Below are positions 7,882 through 17,541 of a stretch of 64,000 bases of DNA, one piece after another. A program made the position numbers and the translations under genes. Positions within the stretch are counted from its first letter, which is position 1, and the number at the start of each line of letters is the position of its first letter. Under the pieces are notes generated by a model. The model was not told the DNA's origin. It searched no databases and saw only the letters and a program-made list of their open reading frames with translations. Source of the stretch: Limosilactobacillus panis (lineage in GTDB: Bacteria > Bacillota > Bacilli > Lactobacillales > Lactobacillaceae); contig NZ_CP081855.1 in the NCBI RefSeq assembly GCF_019797825.1, positions 868,001 through 932,000 of the forward strand, written 5' to 3'.

Positions 7882-8988
7882 ATGGCCGAAGCCAAAGCTG
7901 TAGACTTTGCTAAGATTAAAGCCGAAGAAGGCGCTGCATTTGCAAAGCCCGTTCAAATTCTTGATAACGATGGTAAAGTCGTTAACAAGGATTTAATGGC
8001 TAATTTTACTGATGACCAATTAGTCGACCTGATGAAGAAGATGGTATGGGAACGTGCACTTCACGAACAAACCATGTCATTCTCACAACAAGGTCGTTTA
8101 GGATTCTATGCTCCTACCTGGGGTGAAGAAGCATCCGAAATGGGGACAGTATCCGCATTTAAGAAGCAAGACTTTATGTTCCCAGCATACCGTGACTTAC
8201 CACAACTGATTCAACACGGTGCTACTGTTGCTCAAATGTACTTATGGTCAAAAGGTCACGTTAAGGGTAACCTGTTCGATGCTCGTGCTCTTCGTCCACA
8301 AATTATCATTGGTGCACAAATGGTTGAAATGGCCGGTGCTGCTTTAGGTATTAAGAAGAACAAGGAAAGGGATACCGTTGCATTCGCATACACCGGTGAA
8401 GGTGGTAGTTCACAAGGTGACACCTACGAAGGAATGAACTTTGCCGGTGCCTTCCAATCACCTGCTGTCTTCATTATTCAAAACAACGGTTGGGCTATCT
8501 CTTACCCACGTAAGAAGCAGACTCATGCTGAAACAATTGCCCAAAAGGGTGTTGCTGCTGGTATTCCAGCTGTCCAAGTTGATGGGATGGATGTTCTGGC
8601 ATGTTACGAAGTTGCCAAGGAAGCTCGTGAATTTGCTGCTGCTGGTAACGGTCCAGTTTTGATTGAAACCTTGACTTACCGGTTCGGTGCCCACAGTTCC
8701 GCTGGTGACGACCCTAGTCGTTACCGGACTAAGGAAGAAGAAAAGCCATGGTTCGACAAGGACCCACTGATTCGTCTCCGCAAGTATTTGACTGACAAGG
8801 GCCTCTGGTCAGAAGACGAAGAAAAGAAGTACGCTGATGAATGCAAGGACGACTTCAAGAAGGCCATGAAGGAAGCAGACGCTGTAGAGCCTGAAAAGGT
8901 TACAGATATGCTGAAGCGGACCTTTGAAGTACCAACCCCTGATATTAAAGAACAAATTAAGAAGTACGAAGCAAAGGAGTCGAAGTAA
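7882..8988 (+). CDS. pdhA: Pyruvate dehydrogenase E1 component, alpha subunit
   Basis: E1-alpha (368 aa) binds thiamine diphosphate with the beta subunit and decarboxylates pyruvate in the pyruvate dehydrogenase complex. The ThDP motif spans 'GEGGSSQGD' (about 172-180) to 'IIQNNGWAIS'; the usual metal-binding GDG reads GEG here. The phosphorylation-loop-like 'YRFGAHSSAGDDPSRYR' is typical. The first of four clustered genes. The open frame extends to 7780, but this lies in the promoter; the ATG at 7882 has GGAAAGGG about 9 nt upstream. Codon choice is that of highly expressed genes. Confidence 0.96.
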   Translation: MAEAKAVDFAKIKAEEGAAFAKPVQILDNDGKVVNKDLMANFTDDQLVDLMKKMVWERALHEQTMSFSQQGRLGFYAPTWGEEASEMGTVSAFKKQDFMFPAYRDLPQLIQHGATVAQMYLWSKGHVKGNLFDARALRPQIIIGAQMVEMAGAALGIKKNKERDTVAFAYTGEGGSSQGDTYEGMNFAGAFQSPAVFIIQNNGWAISYPRKKQTHAETIAQKGVAAGIPAVQVDGMDVLACYEVAKEAREFAAAGNGPVLIETLTYRFGAHSSAGDDPSRYRTKEEEKPWFDKDPLIRLRKYLTDKGLWSEDEEKKYADECKDDFKKAMKEADAVEPEKVTDMLKRTFEVPTPDIKEQIKKYEAKESK

Positions 8989-8990
8989 TC

Positions 8991-9968
8991 ATGGCTAAAA
9001 AGACTTATATCAAAGCTATTACTGAAGGTATTGACATTGCTTTAGCTGAAGATCCTAAGACCCTCGTTTTCGGTGAAGATGTTGGTAAAAACGGTGGGGT
9101 CTTCCGTGCCACTAACGGTTTACAAAAGAAGTACGGTGCTGACCGGGTATTCAGTACCCCATTGGCTGAATCTGGTATCCTTGGGATGTCAATTGGTTTA
9201 GCGGTTACTGGCTGGCGTCCAGTTCCTGAAATTCAGTTCTCTGGTTTCATTTTTGAAGCCTTAGACTCAATCGTTGCCCAAATGTCACGGATTCGTTTCC
9301 AATACAATGGCACCAAGAATGCGCCAATTACAATCCGGACTCCATACGGTGGTGGTACTCACACCGCCGAACTCCACGGGGATGACTTTGAAAACTTCTT
9401 CGTTGGTGTACCAGGGCTGCGGGTTGTTACCCCAAGTTCTGCCTACGATGCTAAGGGCCTGATTATTTCTGCCATTGAAAACAACGACCCGGTTGTCTTT
9501 CTTGAAAACCTGCGTCTTTACCGTTCAGTTAAGGGTGAAGTTCCTGATGACAAGTACACCGTTCCGTTGGACAAGGCTAACGTTGTTCAAGAAGGTAAGG
9601 ATGTCACTATCATTGCTTACGGTGGTGAAGTATCGGAAGCTCAAAAGGCTGTGAAGAAGTTGGCTAAGGACAATATCTCTGCTGAAATTATTGACCTTCG
9701 TTCGCTTTACCCACTTGACACTGACACAATCTTTGCTTCTATCAAGAAGACGCACCACGTTGTCATTGTTCAAGAAGCTCAGAAGCAAGCTGGTGTTGGT
9801 GCACAAGTTGCTTCTGCCATTTCTGAAGGTGCAATTATGTACCTCGACGCACCAGTTAGCCGGGTAGCTGCACCAAACTCTGTTTACCCATTCCCACAAG
9901 CAGAAAATGTTTGGCTCCCAACTGCTAACGACATTGAAGAAGCTGCGCGCGACACAGTTAATTATTAA
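8991..9968 (+). CDS. pdhB: Pyruvate dehydrogenase E1 component, beta subunit
   Basis: Beta half of the heterotetrameric E1 (325 aa, full family length). The start 'KAITEGIDIALAEDP', 'VFGEDVGKNGGVFRAT' and 'RVFSTPLAESGI' are standard E1-beta blocks, and the catalytic His lies in 'GGGTHTAELHGDD'. The C-terminal transketolase domain carries 'SLYPLDTDTI'. The ATG is 2 nt after the pdhA stop and its AAGGAG lies in the end of pdhA, so alpha and beta are coupled. Confidence 0.97.
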   Translation: MAKKTYIKAITEGIDIALAEDPKTLVFGEDVGKNGGVFRATNGLQKKYGADRVFSTPLAESGILGMSIGLAVTGWRPVPEIQFSGFIFEALDSIVAQMSRIRFQYNGTKNAPITIRTPYGGGTHTAELHGDDFENFFVGVPGLRVVTPSSAYDAKGLIISAIENNDPVVFLENLRLYRSVKGEVPDDKYTVPLDKANVVQEGKDVTIIAYGGEVSEAQKAVKKLAKDNISAEIIDLRSLYPLDTDTIFASIKKTHHVVIVQEAQKQAGVGAQVASAISEGAIMYLDAPVSRVAAPNSVYPFPQAENVWLPTANDIEEAARDTVNY

Positions 9969-10012
9969 TCATAGCGAGATTGCTATTGGTTATGAAAGGA
10001 AGTTAATTCGAT

Positions 10013-11329
10013 ATGGCATACAAATTTAGATTACCAGAAATGGGTGAAGGTCTGACCGAAGGGGATGTCGCTTCTTGGTTGGTAAAGGAAGGCGACCAAA
10101 TTAAGGCCGACGACCCATTAATTGAAATTCAAACTGATAAGTCAACTACTCAATTGGTATCACCAGTTGACGGGACCGTTAAGACCCTCAACGTTAAGGA
10201 AGATGACCACGTTGAAAAGGGTGATGACCTACTCTTAATTGATGATGGTAAGGACGGGGTAAGCACCAACGTTGAAGCCGAAGACGGCGGCGACGATGAT
10301 GCAGACGAAGCTCCAGCAGAAGAGGAAGCACCGAAGGAAGAGGCTCCTAAGGAAAGCGCTGCTCCTGCCAAGGGTGGTGTAGCACCACTGGCTGAACCTA
10401 ACAAGCTTGTTATGGCTATGCCTTCCGTTCGTCAATACGCTCGTGACAAGGGCGTTGACATTTCACTTGTTCAACCAAGTGGTAAGCACGGTCAAGTTCT
10501 GAAGGAAGATATTGACAACTTCAATGGTGCTGCTGCACCAGCTAAGGGTGCTGCACCAGCCGCTGCCGCTGCTCCAGCTAAGGCCGCTGGTAACACCATT
10601 AAGCCTTACAAGGGCGCTGGTGAAGATGCTGAAACCCGGGAACCACTTTCTAACATGCGGAAGATTATTGCCAAGAACATGCGTGACTCTGTTGACATTA
10701 GTCCAATGGTTACAATGTTTGATGACGTTGAAGTTTCTAAGCTGATGGCACAACGTAAACGATACAAAGCTGTTGCTGCGGAACAGGGTATTCACTTAAC
10801 CTTCCTTCCTTACGTTGTTAAAGCTTTAATTGCTACTATGAAGAAGTTCCCTGAACTAAACTGTTCCATTGATGATAGCACTCAAGAACTTGTTCAAAAG
10901 CACTACTACAACATTGGTATTGCTACGAACACTGATCATGGCCTGTACAACCCTAACATCAAGGATGCTGATAAGAAAGGCATGTTTGAAATTGCCAAGG
11001 AGATTGCTGATAATGCTCAAGCCGCTGAGGATGACAAGTTGAGTCCCTCTTCGATGACCGGTGGTAGCATCACCATTTCAAATGTTGGTTCAATGCGTGG
11101 TAAGTGGTTTACTCCAATCATTAACCAACCAGAAGTTGCTATCTTGGGTGTTGGTACGATTGCCACTGAGCCAGTCGTTAATGATAAGGGTGAAATCGTT
11201 GTTGGCCACATGATGAAGTTATCGTTAACCGTTGATCATCGTTTGATTGATGGTGGACTTGCCCAAAACGCAATGAATTACCTGAAGCGGATGCTTCATG
11301 ATCCGGAATTAATTATGATGGAGGGTTAA
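10013..11329 (+). CDS. pdhC: Dihydrolipoamide acetyltransferase (E2 of pyruvate dehydrogenase)
   Basis: The 438-residue E2 core carries the acetyl group from E1 to CoA. It has one N-terminal lipoyl domain with the lipoyl-Lys at residue 43 ('TDKST'), an acidic Ala/Glu/Pro linker, a peripheral subunit-binding domain ('[15 protein letters not shown]'), a second Ala/Pro linker and the catalytic acyltransferase domain ending in 'DHRLIDGG' with His at about 409 and Asp at about 413. Bacillus E2 also has one lipoyl domain. It lies 44 nt after pdhB with AAAGGAAG before ATG. Confidence 0.96.
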   Translation: MAYKFRLPEMGEGLTEGDVASWLVKEGDQIKADDPLIEIQTDKSTTQLVSPVDGTVKTLNVKEDDHVEKGDDLLLIDDGKDGVSTNVEAEDGGDDDADEAPAEEEAPKEEAPKESAAPAKGGVAPLAEPNKLVMAMPSVRQYARDKGVDISLVQPSGKHGQVLKEDIDNFNGAAAPAKGAAPAAAAAPAKAAGNTIKPYKGAGEDAETREPLSNMRKIIAKNMRDSVDISPMVTMFDDVEVSKLMAQRKRYKAVAAEQGIHLTFLPYVVKALIATMKKFPELNCSIDDSTQELVQKHYYNIGIATNTDHGLYNPNIKDADKKGMFEIAKEIADNAQAAEDDKLSPSSMTGGSITISNVGSMRGKWFTPIINQPEVAILGVGTIATEPVVNDKGEIVVGHMMKLSLTVDHRLIDGGLAQNAMNYLKRMLHDPELIMMEG

Positions 11330-11335
11330 TAGAAT

Positions 11336-12763
11336 ATGGCAGATGTTGAACAAAAGGATACGGTTATTGTTGGGGGAGGCCCAGGTGGATATGTTGCCGC
11401 ATTTCGGGCTTCAGAATTAGGTCAAAAGGTTACTTTAATTGAAAAGGGTGACCCAGGCTTAGGTGGTGTATGTCTAAACATTGGGTGTGTCCCATCGAAG
11501 GCATTAATTGCGGCTGGATTACGCCTTCAAGAAGCGAAGGACTCTTCAACTTATGGTATTTCCAAGACCGACGCCACAATTGACTTTAAGAAGACCCAGG
11601 AATGGAAGCAAAAGAAGGTTGTTGACCGGATGACCCGTGGGGTTCAAATGCTTTTGAAGAAGCATAAAGTCGAAGTTATTAATGGTGAAGCCATCATGGA
11701 CAATGACCATCAACTTCGAGTTGTTAAGCCTGGCCCAAAGCAGTTCATGGACAACGATGCTGGTCGGACCATTACCTGGAAGAACCTTATCTTAGCAACT
11801 GGTTCCCGTCCAATTGAAATTCCTAACTTCAAGTTTGAAGGGCGGGTTATCGACTCTACTGGTGGTCTGAACTTACCGGAAATTCCTAAAGAACTTGTTG
11901 TTATCGGTGGTGGGTACATCGGTTCTGAATTAGCTGGTGCATACGCTAACCTTGGTTCTCATGTTACAATTATTGAAGGCCTTCCTTCAATTCTGAACGG
12001 CTTTGACAAAGATATGGTTAAGGTTGTCGAGAAGCATATGAAGAAGAAGGGTATTGACATCGTTACGGGTGCAATGGCTAAGAACTCAGAACAAGACGAC
12101 AACAGTGTTACCGTTACTTATGAAGTTGATGGTAAGGAACACACCATTAAGGCTGACTACTGCATGGTCTCCGTTGGTCGGAAGCCAAACACCGACAACT
12201 TCGGCCTTGATATGACAAGTGTCAAGCTTAATGACCACAATCAAGTTATTGTTGACCAACAAGGTCGGACAAACGTTGATGGTATCTGGGCTGTTGGTGA
12301 TATTGTACCGGGCCCTGCTCTGGCTCATAAAGCCTTCTTTGAGGGTAAGACAGCTGCTGGTGCGATTGCCGGAAAGAACACTGCTAACGACTGGGTAGGT
12401 GTTCCTGCTGTCTGCTTCACCGATCCTGAAATGGCAGAAGTTGGCATGACTGCTGATCAAGCCAAGGAAAAGGGAATCAAAGTTGCTACTGCACAGTTCC
12501 CATTCGCCGGTAATGCTCGTGCGGTATCGCTCGATGAACCAGATGGTTTCGTACGCTTTGTTTACACGAAAGATGATAAAAACGTTATTGGAGCTCAGTG
12601 CGTTGGACCTGAAGCAAGTACACTTGCAGGTGAATTGTCATTAATTGTTAACTGTGGTATGAATGTTGAAGATGTTGCTTTGACAATTCATCCACACCCA
12701 ACCCTTAATGAGCCAATCCAAGAAGCTGCTGATGTTGCGCTTGGCTTACCAACCCACATCTAA
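11336..12763 (+). CDS. pdhD: Dihydrolipoyl dehydrogenase (E3)
   Basis: FAD-dependent oxidoreductase (475 aa) that reoxidises dihydrolipoamide with NAD+. It shows the FAD motif 'GGGPGGYVAA', the redox-active disulfide Cys46/Cys51 in 'GGVCLNIGCVPSK', the NAD motif 'IGGGYIGSELAG', the second FAD motif 'GIWAVGD' and the C-terminal catalytic 'HPHPTLNE'. It starts 6 nt after pdhC and ends the operon at a strong terminator. Confidence 0.97.
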   Translation: MADVEQKDTVIVGGGPGGYVAAFRASELGQKVTLIEKGDPGLGGVCLNIGCVPSKALIAAGLRLQEAKDSSTYGISKTDATIDFKKTQEWKQKKVVDRMTRGVQMLLKKHKVEVINGEAIMDNDHQLRVVKPGPKQFMDNDAGRTITWKNLILATGSRPIEIPNFKFEGRVIDSTGGLNLPEIPKELVVIGGGYIGSELAGAYANLGSHVTIIEGLPSILNGFDKDMVKVVEKHMKKKGIDIVTGAMAKNSEQDDNSVTVTYEVDGKEHTIKADYCMVSVGRKPNTDNFGLDMTSVKLNDHNQVIVDQQGRTNVDGIWAVGDIVPGPALAHKAFFEGKTAAGAIAGKNTANDWVGVPAVCFTDPEMAEVGMTADQAKEKGIKVATAQFPFAGNARAVSLDEPDGFVRFVYTKDDKNVIGAQCVGPEASTLAGELSLIVNCGMNVEDVALTIHPHPTLNEPIQEAADVALGLPTHI

Positions 12764-12786
12764 AGCTATGTTTAATATAAACGAAC

Positions 12787-12821
12787 AAGGAGTTATGACA
12801 AATGTTGTAACTCCTTTTTTT
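12787..12821 (+). terminator. Terminator of the pdh operon
   Basis: AAGGAGTTATGAC pairs with GTTGTAACTCCTT around AAAT, followed by seven T. Confidence 0.88.
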
Positions 12822-12887
12822 GTCTCGCCATCTTTTGGTAGGCAGGTTATAATATAGCCAGTTAACGCTGAAGGGGGAGGAAGATTC

Positions 12888-13172
12888 ATGAGGCAGCAAA
12901 ATTACTCATATCCACTTGATCCTGACTGGACAACGGATGAGATGGAGACGGTGATTGCTTTTTTACGGACGGTTGAGGATGCATATGAAATTGGCGCTCC
13001 CCGGGGCAAAATCTTAGAAAAATACCGAGCATTTAAAAAGGTCGTCAGAAGTAAAGCAGGGGAGAAACAACTAGGGCGGCAATTTGCCAAGAGTTCTGGC
13101 TATCAGCTCTACACTGTTGTGAAACTTGCATCAACGAGTCAAAAGAAAATGATTAAGGTGGCAAATGATTAA
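12888..13172 (+). CDS. yktA: UPF0223 family protein (YktA-like)
   Basis: A 94-residue cytosolic protein of the UPF0223 family, function unknown. 'YSYPLDPDWTTDEMETVI' at the start and 'YRAFKKVVRSKAGEKQLGR' in the middle match the family wording; it is mostly helical. A TATAAT at 12848-12853 and the RBS AAGGGGGAGG precede the ATG. Its stop overlaps the start of the next gene (TAATG), and the same pair is adjacent in Bacillus (yktA-yktC region). Confidence 0.85.
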   Translation: MRQQNYSYPLDPDWTTDEMETVIAFLRTVEDAYEIGAPRGKILEKYRAFKKVVRSKAGEKQLGRQFAKSSGYQLYTVVKLASTSQKKMIKVAND

Positions 13173-13939
13173 TGATTGAAAAAATCAATGTGGCGGTTAT
13201 TAAGTTGATTCAGGACGTTAACGAAATGACTCTAAAGCGAATGAACGAGCCCTATCATATTGCTGAGAAGACCAATTATAATGACCTGGTAACCACTGTT
13301 GATAAGGAAAACGAACGCTTTATTGACCAACAACTAAAAATAATTGATCCAGGCTGTCAGATCCTAAGTGAAGAAGGATTTGGTACTCATAATCTGTCTA
13401 GTCTTAATGGTCATGTTTGGATTGTGGACCCAATTGATGGCACACTCAATTTTGTTCGTCAGCATGATAATTTTGGCATTATGTTAGCCCTTTATGTTGA
13501 TGGGCAACCGACTTTGGGATATATCATGGACTGTGTTAACCGTCGCCTGTACCATGGTGGCAGGGGACAGGGTGTCTATGTTAATGAAAAACGAATCGAC
13601 TCACCGCTTAATTTAGACCTCCATCATGGTCTGGTGGCGATTAGCAGTCCCCTAATCTTAGCTGACGTTGACCACTTGCCAGCTGTTGCTCAGGCGGCTA
13701 GTGGCCTTAGGATGTACGGCAGTGCTGCCAAAGAAATGATTGGTGTCTTAAGTGGTGAGCTAGTAGGCTATATTTCGCACTTACGGCCGTGGGACCTGGC
13801 CGCAGGACGTGTTTTAGCCGAAGAATTGGGCCTCGTTGTTAAATCAATTGACGGCACTACGCCGGATGTGCTATCATCTAACCTTGTATTGGTAGCTACA
13901 ACACAAGCCAGTGAGGATATTGCAAAGATTACTGGTTAG
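13172..13939 (+). CDS. suhB: Inositol monophosphatase family protein
   Basis: A 255-residue Mg-dependent sugar/inositol phosphatase of the FIG superfamily. Metal and catalytic motifs are 'NDLVTTVDKENE', 'LSEEGFG', 'WIVDPIDGTLNF' and C-terminal 'PWDLAAG', all intact. The natural substrate in lactobacilli is not known; Bacillus YktC hydrolyses inositol phosphate. Its ATG overlaps the yktA stop, so the two are coupled. Confidence 0.88.
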   Translation: MIEKINVAVIKLIQDVNEMTLKRMNEPYHIAEKTNYNDLVTTVDKENERFIDQQLKIIDPGCQILSEEGFGTHNLSSLNGHVWIVDPIDGTLNFVRQHDNFGIMLALYVDGQPTLGYIMDCVNRRLYHGGRGQGVYVNEKRIDSPLNLDLHHGLVAISSPLILADVDHLPAVAQAASGLRMYGSAAKEMIGVLSGELVGYISHLRPWDLAAGRVLAEELGLVVKSIDGTTPDVLSSNLVLVATTQASEDIAKITG

Positions 13940-13947
13940 CTGTTAAG

Positions 13948-13975
13948 CTGTGACTAAATTGTCACAGTTTTTTTG
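13948..13975 (+). terminator. Terminator
   Basis: CTGTGAC pairs with GTCACAG around a 6-nt loop, followed by seven T. It ends the yktA-suhB pair. Confidence 0.85.
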
Positions 13976-14044
13976 TGAAATCGAAGCTGGAAAAGTGTAT
14001 ACTTATCCAGGAATAATTGTTTAAATGAAAGGAAGAACCAAGCA

Positions 14045-15889
14045 ATGAAAAGACGTGACGACATTCGTAACATTGCGATCATTGCCCATGTTGACCACGG
14101 TAAGACGACCCTGGTTAACGAAATGCTGAAGCAATCAGATACTTTACCAGAACACTTCTCAATCGAAGACCGTGCGATGGATACTAATGCAATCGAACGT
14201 GAACGGGGAATCACTATTCTGTCCAAGAACACTGCTGTTAAGTATGGCAAGTACCAAATTAACATTCTGGACACCCCAGGACACGCCGACTTCGGTGGTG
14301 AAGTTGAACGGGTTATGAAGATGGTTGACGGTGTCCTACTGGTTGTTGATGCCTTTGAAGGGACGATGCCACAGACCCGCTTTGTTTTAAAGAAGGCATT
14401 GGAACAACACTTAACACCAATTGTTGTTATTAACAAGGTTGATCGTAAGGGTGCTCGTCCGGAAGAAGTAGTTGACGAAGTTCTGGACCTCTTTATTGAA
14501 TTAGGGGCCGATGAAGACCAACTCGACTTCCCAGTTGTTTACACCTCTGCCATGAATGGGACTTCTAGTTACGATTCTGACATTTCTACGCAGAAGCACA
14601 CTATGAAGCCACTGTTTGATACAATTATCAAGACCATTCCGGCACCCGTTGATAACTCCGATGAACCACTCCAATTCCAAGTTGCCATCCTTGACTACAA
14701 TGACTTCGTTGGGCGGATTGGTATTGGTCGGGTATTCCGGGGCACTATCAGGGTCGGCGATAATGTTACCCTCTTGAAGCTTGATGGTTCTAAGAAGAAC
14801 TTCCGGGTTACTAAGTTGTTTGGGTTCTTCGGCCTTAAGCGGTTGGAAATCAAGGAAGCCAAAGCCGGGGACTTAATTGCTGTTTCCGGGATGGAAGACA
14901 TCAACGTTGGTGAAACGGTTGCTGACCCTAACCACCCAGAAGCACTTACGCCACTACGGATTGATCCACCGACATTGCGGATGACTTTCCGGACCAACGA
15001 TTCACCATTTGCTGGTCGGGAGGGTAAGTTTGTTACTGCCCGTCAGCTGGAAACCCGCTTGAAGCGTGAAATGCAGACGGATGTTTCGCTGAAGGTTGAA
15101 GATACGGATGATCCAGGTGCCTGGACTGTTTCTGGTCGTGGTGAACTGCACCTTTCGATTCTGATTGAAACCTTGCGGCGTGAGGGTTATGAATTGTCTG
15201 TTTCACGGCCAGAAGTTATTTACCGTGAAGTTGATGGAACAATGTGCGAACCATTTGAAGAAGTCCAGATTGATACTCCTGATGAATACACCGGTGGCGT
15301 TATCGACAGCTTATCCAAGCGTAAGGGTGAAATGCAGAATATGGAACCCGGTGAAAATGGCCAGACACGCTTGATTTTCCTTGCACCTTCACGGGGCTTG
15401 ATTGGTTACTCCACTGAATTCATGACTCTTACTCGGGGATACGGAATCATGAGCCATACCTTTGAAAAGTATGCTCCAGTTATTAAGAACTGGAATCCTG
15501 GTCGGCAAAAGGGAACACTGGTTTCAATGAATGCCGGCAAGGCAACGACTTACGCAATGATGGGAATTGAAAGTCGTGGCCGCCTCTTAATCGACCCCGG
15601 TACGGAAGTTTATGAAGGAATGATCGTTGGTGAGAACAGTCGTGAAAATGACATTACTGTTAACATCACCAAGGGTAAGAACTTGACTAACGTTCGGGCA
15701 GCTGGTTCTGATGAAATGGCCCACATCAAGACCCCAACCCACTTCTCCCTTGAAGAATCGCTTGAATTCTTGAATGAGGATGAATACTGTGAAGTTACTC
15801 CAGAAAACATCCGTTTACGGAAGAAGATCTTGAATACCAATGCACGTGAAAAGGAAGCAAAGCGTCGTCGTGCTGCTTCCCGGAAATAG
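14045..15889 (+). CDS. typA: Ribosome-associated translational GTPase TypA/BipA
   Basis: A 614-residue translational GTPase related to EF-G that binds the ribosome and helps assembly and growth under stress or cold. G1 'AHVDHGKTT' (14-22), G2 region 'RERGITI', G3 'DTPGHADFGGEVER', G4 'NKVDR' are all visible, followed by the beta-barrel domain II, EF-G-like domains and the TypA-specific C-terminal domain with a Lys/Arg-rich end. RBS AAAGGAAG. Own transcription unit between two terminators. Confidence 0.97.
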   Translation: MKRRDDIRNIAIIAHVDHGKTTLVNEMLKQSDTLPEHFSIEDRAMDTNAIERERGITILSKNTAVKYGKYQINILDTPGHADFGGEVERVMKMVDGVLLVVDAFEGTMPQTRFVLKKALEQHLTPIVVINKVDRKGARPEEVVDEVLDLFIELGADEDQLDFPVVYTSAMNGTSSYDSDISTQKHTMKPLFDTIIKTIPAPVDNSDEPLQFQVAILDYNDFVGRIGIGRVFRGTIRVGDNVTLLKLDGSKKNFRVTKLFGFFGLKRLEIKEAKAGDLIAVSGMEDINVGETVADPNHPEALTPLRIDPPTLRMTFRTNDSPFAGREGKFVTARQLETRLKREMQTDVSLKVEDTDDPGAWTVSGRGELHLSILIETLRREGYELSVSRPEVIYREVDGTMCEPFEEVQIDTPDEYTGGVIDSLSKRKGEMQNMEPGENGQTRLIFLAPSRGLIGYSTEFMTLTRGYGIMSHTFEKYAPVIKNWNPGRQKGTLVSMNAGKATTYAMMGIESRGRLLIDPGTEVYEGMIVGENSRENDITVNITKGKNLTNVRAAGSDEMAHIKTPTHFSLEESLEFLNEDEYCEVTPENIRLRKKILNTNAREKEAKRRRAASRK

Positions 15890-15903
15890 TTACTAATTAC
15901 GGA

Positions 15904-15945
15904 GGGAACTGGAAAGGACATTAGTCCTTGCTCAGTTCCTTTTTT
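15904..15945 (+). terminator. Terminator of typA
   Basis: GGAACTG...CAGTTCC with an inner AAGGAC/GTCCTT stem, followed by TTTTTT. Confidence 0.85.
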
Positions 15946-15984
15946 CTCCACGGGGGCTTTTCTAAGTTTACGATTGGCGATTGA

Positions 15985-15993
15985 TGTTATAAT
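15985..15993 (+). promoter_or_regulatory. Extended -10 promoter of the ftsW operon
   Basis: TGT-TATAAT is an extended -10 element; no clear -35 is seen. The predicted RNA start near 16000 excludes the most upstream in-frame start of ftsW (15974). Confidence 0.5.
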
Positions 15994-16036
15994 TAAATCT
16001 GTATTTTATTGGTTAGGTAGGTGGCAGTTAATTAAA

Positions 16037-17257
16037 ATGAGAAAATTACGACTCCGGCGGCTTCCACTGAAAAGCGCATGGCATGACATGCGCTACTGGG
16101 ATTACTACTTACTTATTCCGTTCCTAGTACTTTGCTTGGCCGGAATAATCATGGTTTATTCTTCCAGTGCGGGTATTGAGATGCAAAATGGGGGGAGTCC
16201 ACAAGGCTACTTAATAAAACAATCAGTCTACGCTATATTGGGGATGACTTGTGTTTTCTTCTTCGCTAACCTGTCGATGAAACGATTACGAACACGTCGC
16301 TTTCTGCGCGATTCGACCTTTATAATGCTTTTCTTGCTGCTATTTGTCTTGGTCGTCGGTCGGGCAGTTAACGGGGCCAAGGGGTGGATCTCCTTAGGAC
16401 CAATTAATATTCAGCCAGCAGAATTTTGTAAGCTGTACTTAATTTTATACCTCGCCGACCGCATGGCTCGGGCGCGACAGAGTGGGTCCCACTTTTTAGA
16501 CTCGGGTGCTGCCGCTGGTCCCTTATTGTTTGCGGGCGTGTTTTTGGTACTAATCCTCGTCCAGCCCGATACCGGGGGCTTTGCGATCAACTTTGCAATT
16601 ATTGCGGTGATGCTGCTTGCCTGTGACTTCCGCTGGGGTTTCGGTATCGGCCTCATCGTTGGTGTGCCAACTGTATGCTACTTTCTTTTGGAAAAGGCGA
16701 TTGAATCGGGACTCTTTCACGGTGGTTACCGAGCTCAACGATTCATTGCCTTTATGAACCCCTTTGGTAATGCCAGTGGCTCGGGGAGCCAACTAGTTAA
16801 TTCCTATTATGCCATTAGTAATGGGGGAATTTTTGGTGTAGGCCTTGGTAACAGTATTCAAAAGATGGGATATCTTCCCGAGCCGAATACCGACTTCATC
16901 ATGTCAATCGTGAGTGAGGAGTTAGGACTGGTCGGGGTAACGGTTATTCTGGGTCTTCTGCTATGCCTGATTTGTCGAATTATCCTGGTCGGTGTGCGGA
17001 GTGATTCCCTTTACCAAACATTGATTTGTTACGGAACAACGACATTCATGATCATTGAAACAGCCTTTAACATTGGTGGTGTCTTGGGCCTTCTCCCAAT
17101 CACCGGGGTTACTTTTCCCTTCATCAGTTACGGGGGATCTAGTATGTTAGTGTTATCCAGCGCAGTGGGGATCATCATGAACATCAGTATCCAACAAAAT
17201 AAGGGTCGCCTCCAAATGGGAAGGCCGTTTGTGGCGAATGAAAGGGGTAATTATTAA
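16037..17257 (+). CDS. ftsW: Cell-division peptidoglycan glycosyltransferase FtsW (SEDS family)
   Basis: A 406-residue polytopic membrane protein with about ten transmembrane helices. SEDS proteins polymerise lipid II into glycan strands at the septum with a class B PBP. Typical blocks are 'MVYSSSAG' after helix 1, 'WISLGPINIQPAEFCKL' and 'PEPNTDFIMSIVSEELG', and C-terminal 'GVTFPFISYGGSSM'. The neighbours typA and ylbG-rsmD-coaD are those of ftsW in Bacillus, which favours FtsW over RodA. I start at the ATG at 16037 because the promoter lies in the longer version; GGTGG lies a rather long 13 nt upstream. Confidence 0.9.
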   Translation: MRKLRLRRLPLKSAWHDMRYWDYYLLIPFLVLCLAGIIMVYSSSAGIEMQNGGSPQGYLIKQSVYAILGMTCVFFFANLSMKRLRTRRFLRDSTFIMLFLLLFVLVVGRAVNGAKGWISLGPINIQPAEFCKLYLILYLADRMARARQSGSHFLDSGAAAGPLLFAGVFLVLILVQPDTGGFAINFAIIAVMLLACDFRWGFGIGLIVGVPTVCYFLLEKAIESGLFHGGYRAQRFIAFMNPFGNASGSGSQLVNSYYAISNGGIFGVGLGNSIQKMGYLPEPNTDFIMSIVSEELGLVGVTVILGLLLCLICRIILVGVRSDSLYQTLICYGTTTFMIIETAFNIGGVLGLLPITGVTFPFISYGGSSMLVLSSAVGIIMNISIQQNKGRLQMGRPFVANERGNY

Positions 17258-17541
17258 TGTTCAAATTAACCGCACGGCGCGCTCTAATTATTTACATTAA
17301 TGGTAGCCGTGTTATTCGGACTCTCCGCCACTATGGAATGGTTCGTTATGTCTCGCGTCGAATGCACTACGTTGTCCTGTACGTCGATCAAGACCAAATA
17401 ACAGCTGTCACTGACAGGCTAAAGAAGCTGCGGGCAGTCCGTAGAATTGAGCAGTCCTATCGGCCAGACCTTGACCCAACCCTTACCGATCTAGAAATGA
17501 CGGGAATATATAAAATACATGATGAGGATGATAAAGAATGA
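17257..17541 (+). CDS. ylbG: YlbG family protein (UPF0298/DUF2129)
   Basis: A 94-residue soluble protein of unknown function, conserved in Firmicutes between ftsW and rsmD. It starts with 'RRALIIYINGSRVIRTLRHYG', split by a basic, RNA-binding-like surface, and ends acidic. Its ATG overlaps the ftsW stop (TAATG) and its own end overlaps rsmD by 4 nt, so the three are translated as a chain. Confidence 0.85.
   Translation: MFKLTARRALIIYINGSRVIRTLRHYGMVRYVSRRMHYVVLYVDQDQITAVTDRLKKLRAVRRIEQSYRPDLDPTLTDLEMTGIYKIHDEDDKE

Noticed and set aside
16410..16795. Minus-strand ORFs inside ftsW
   Set aside because: Shadows of a membrane protein gene; no start signals or motifs.
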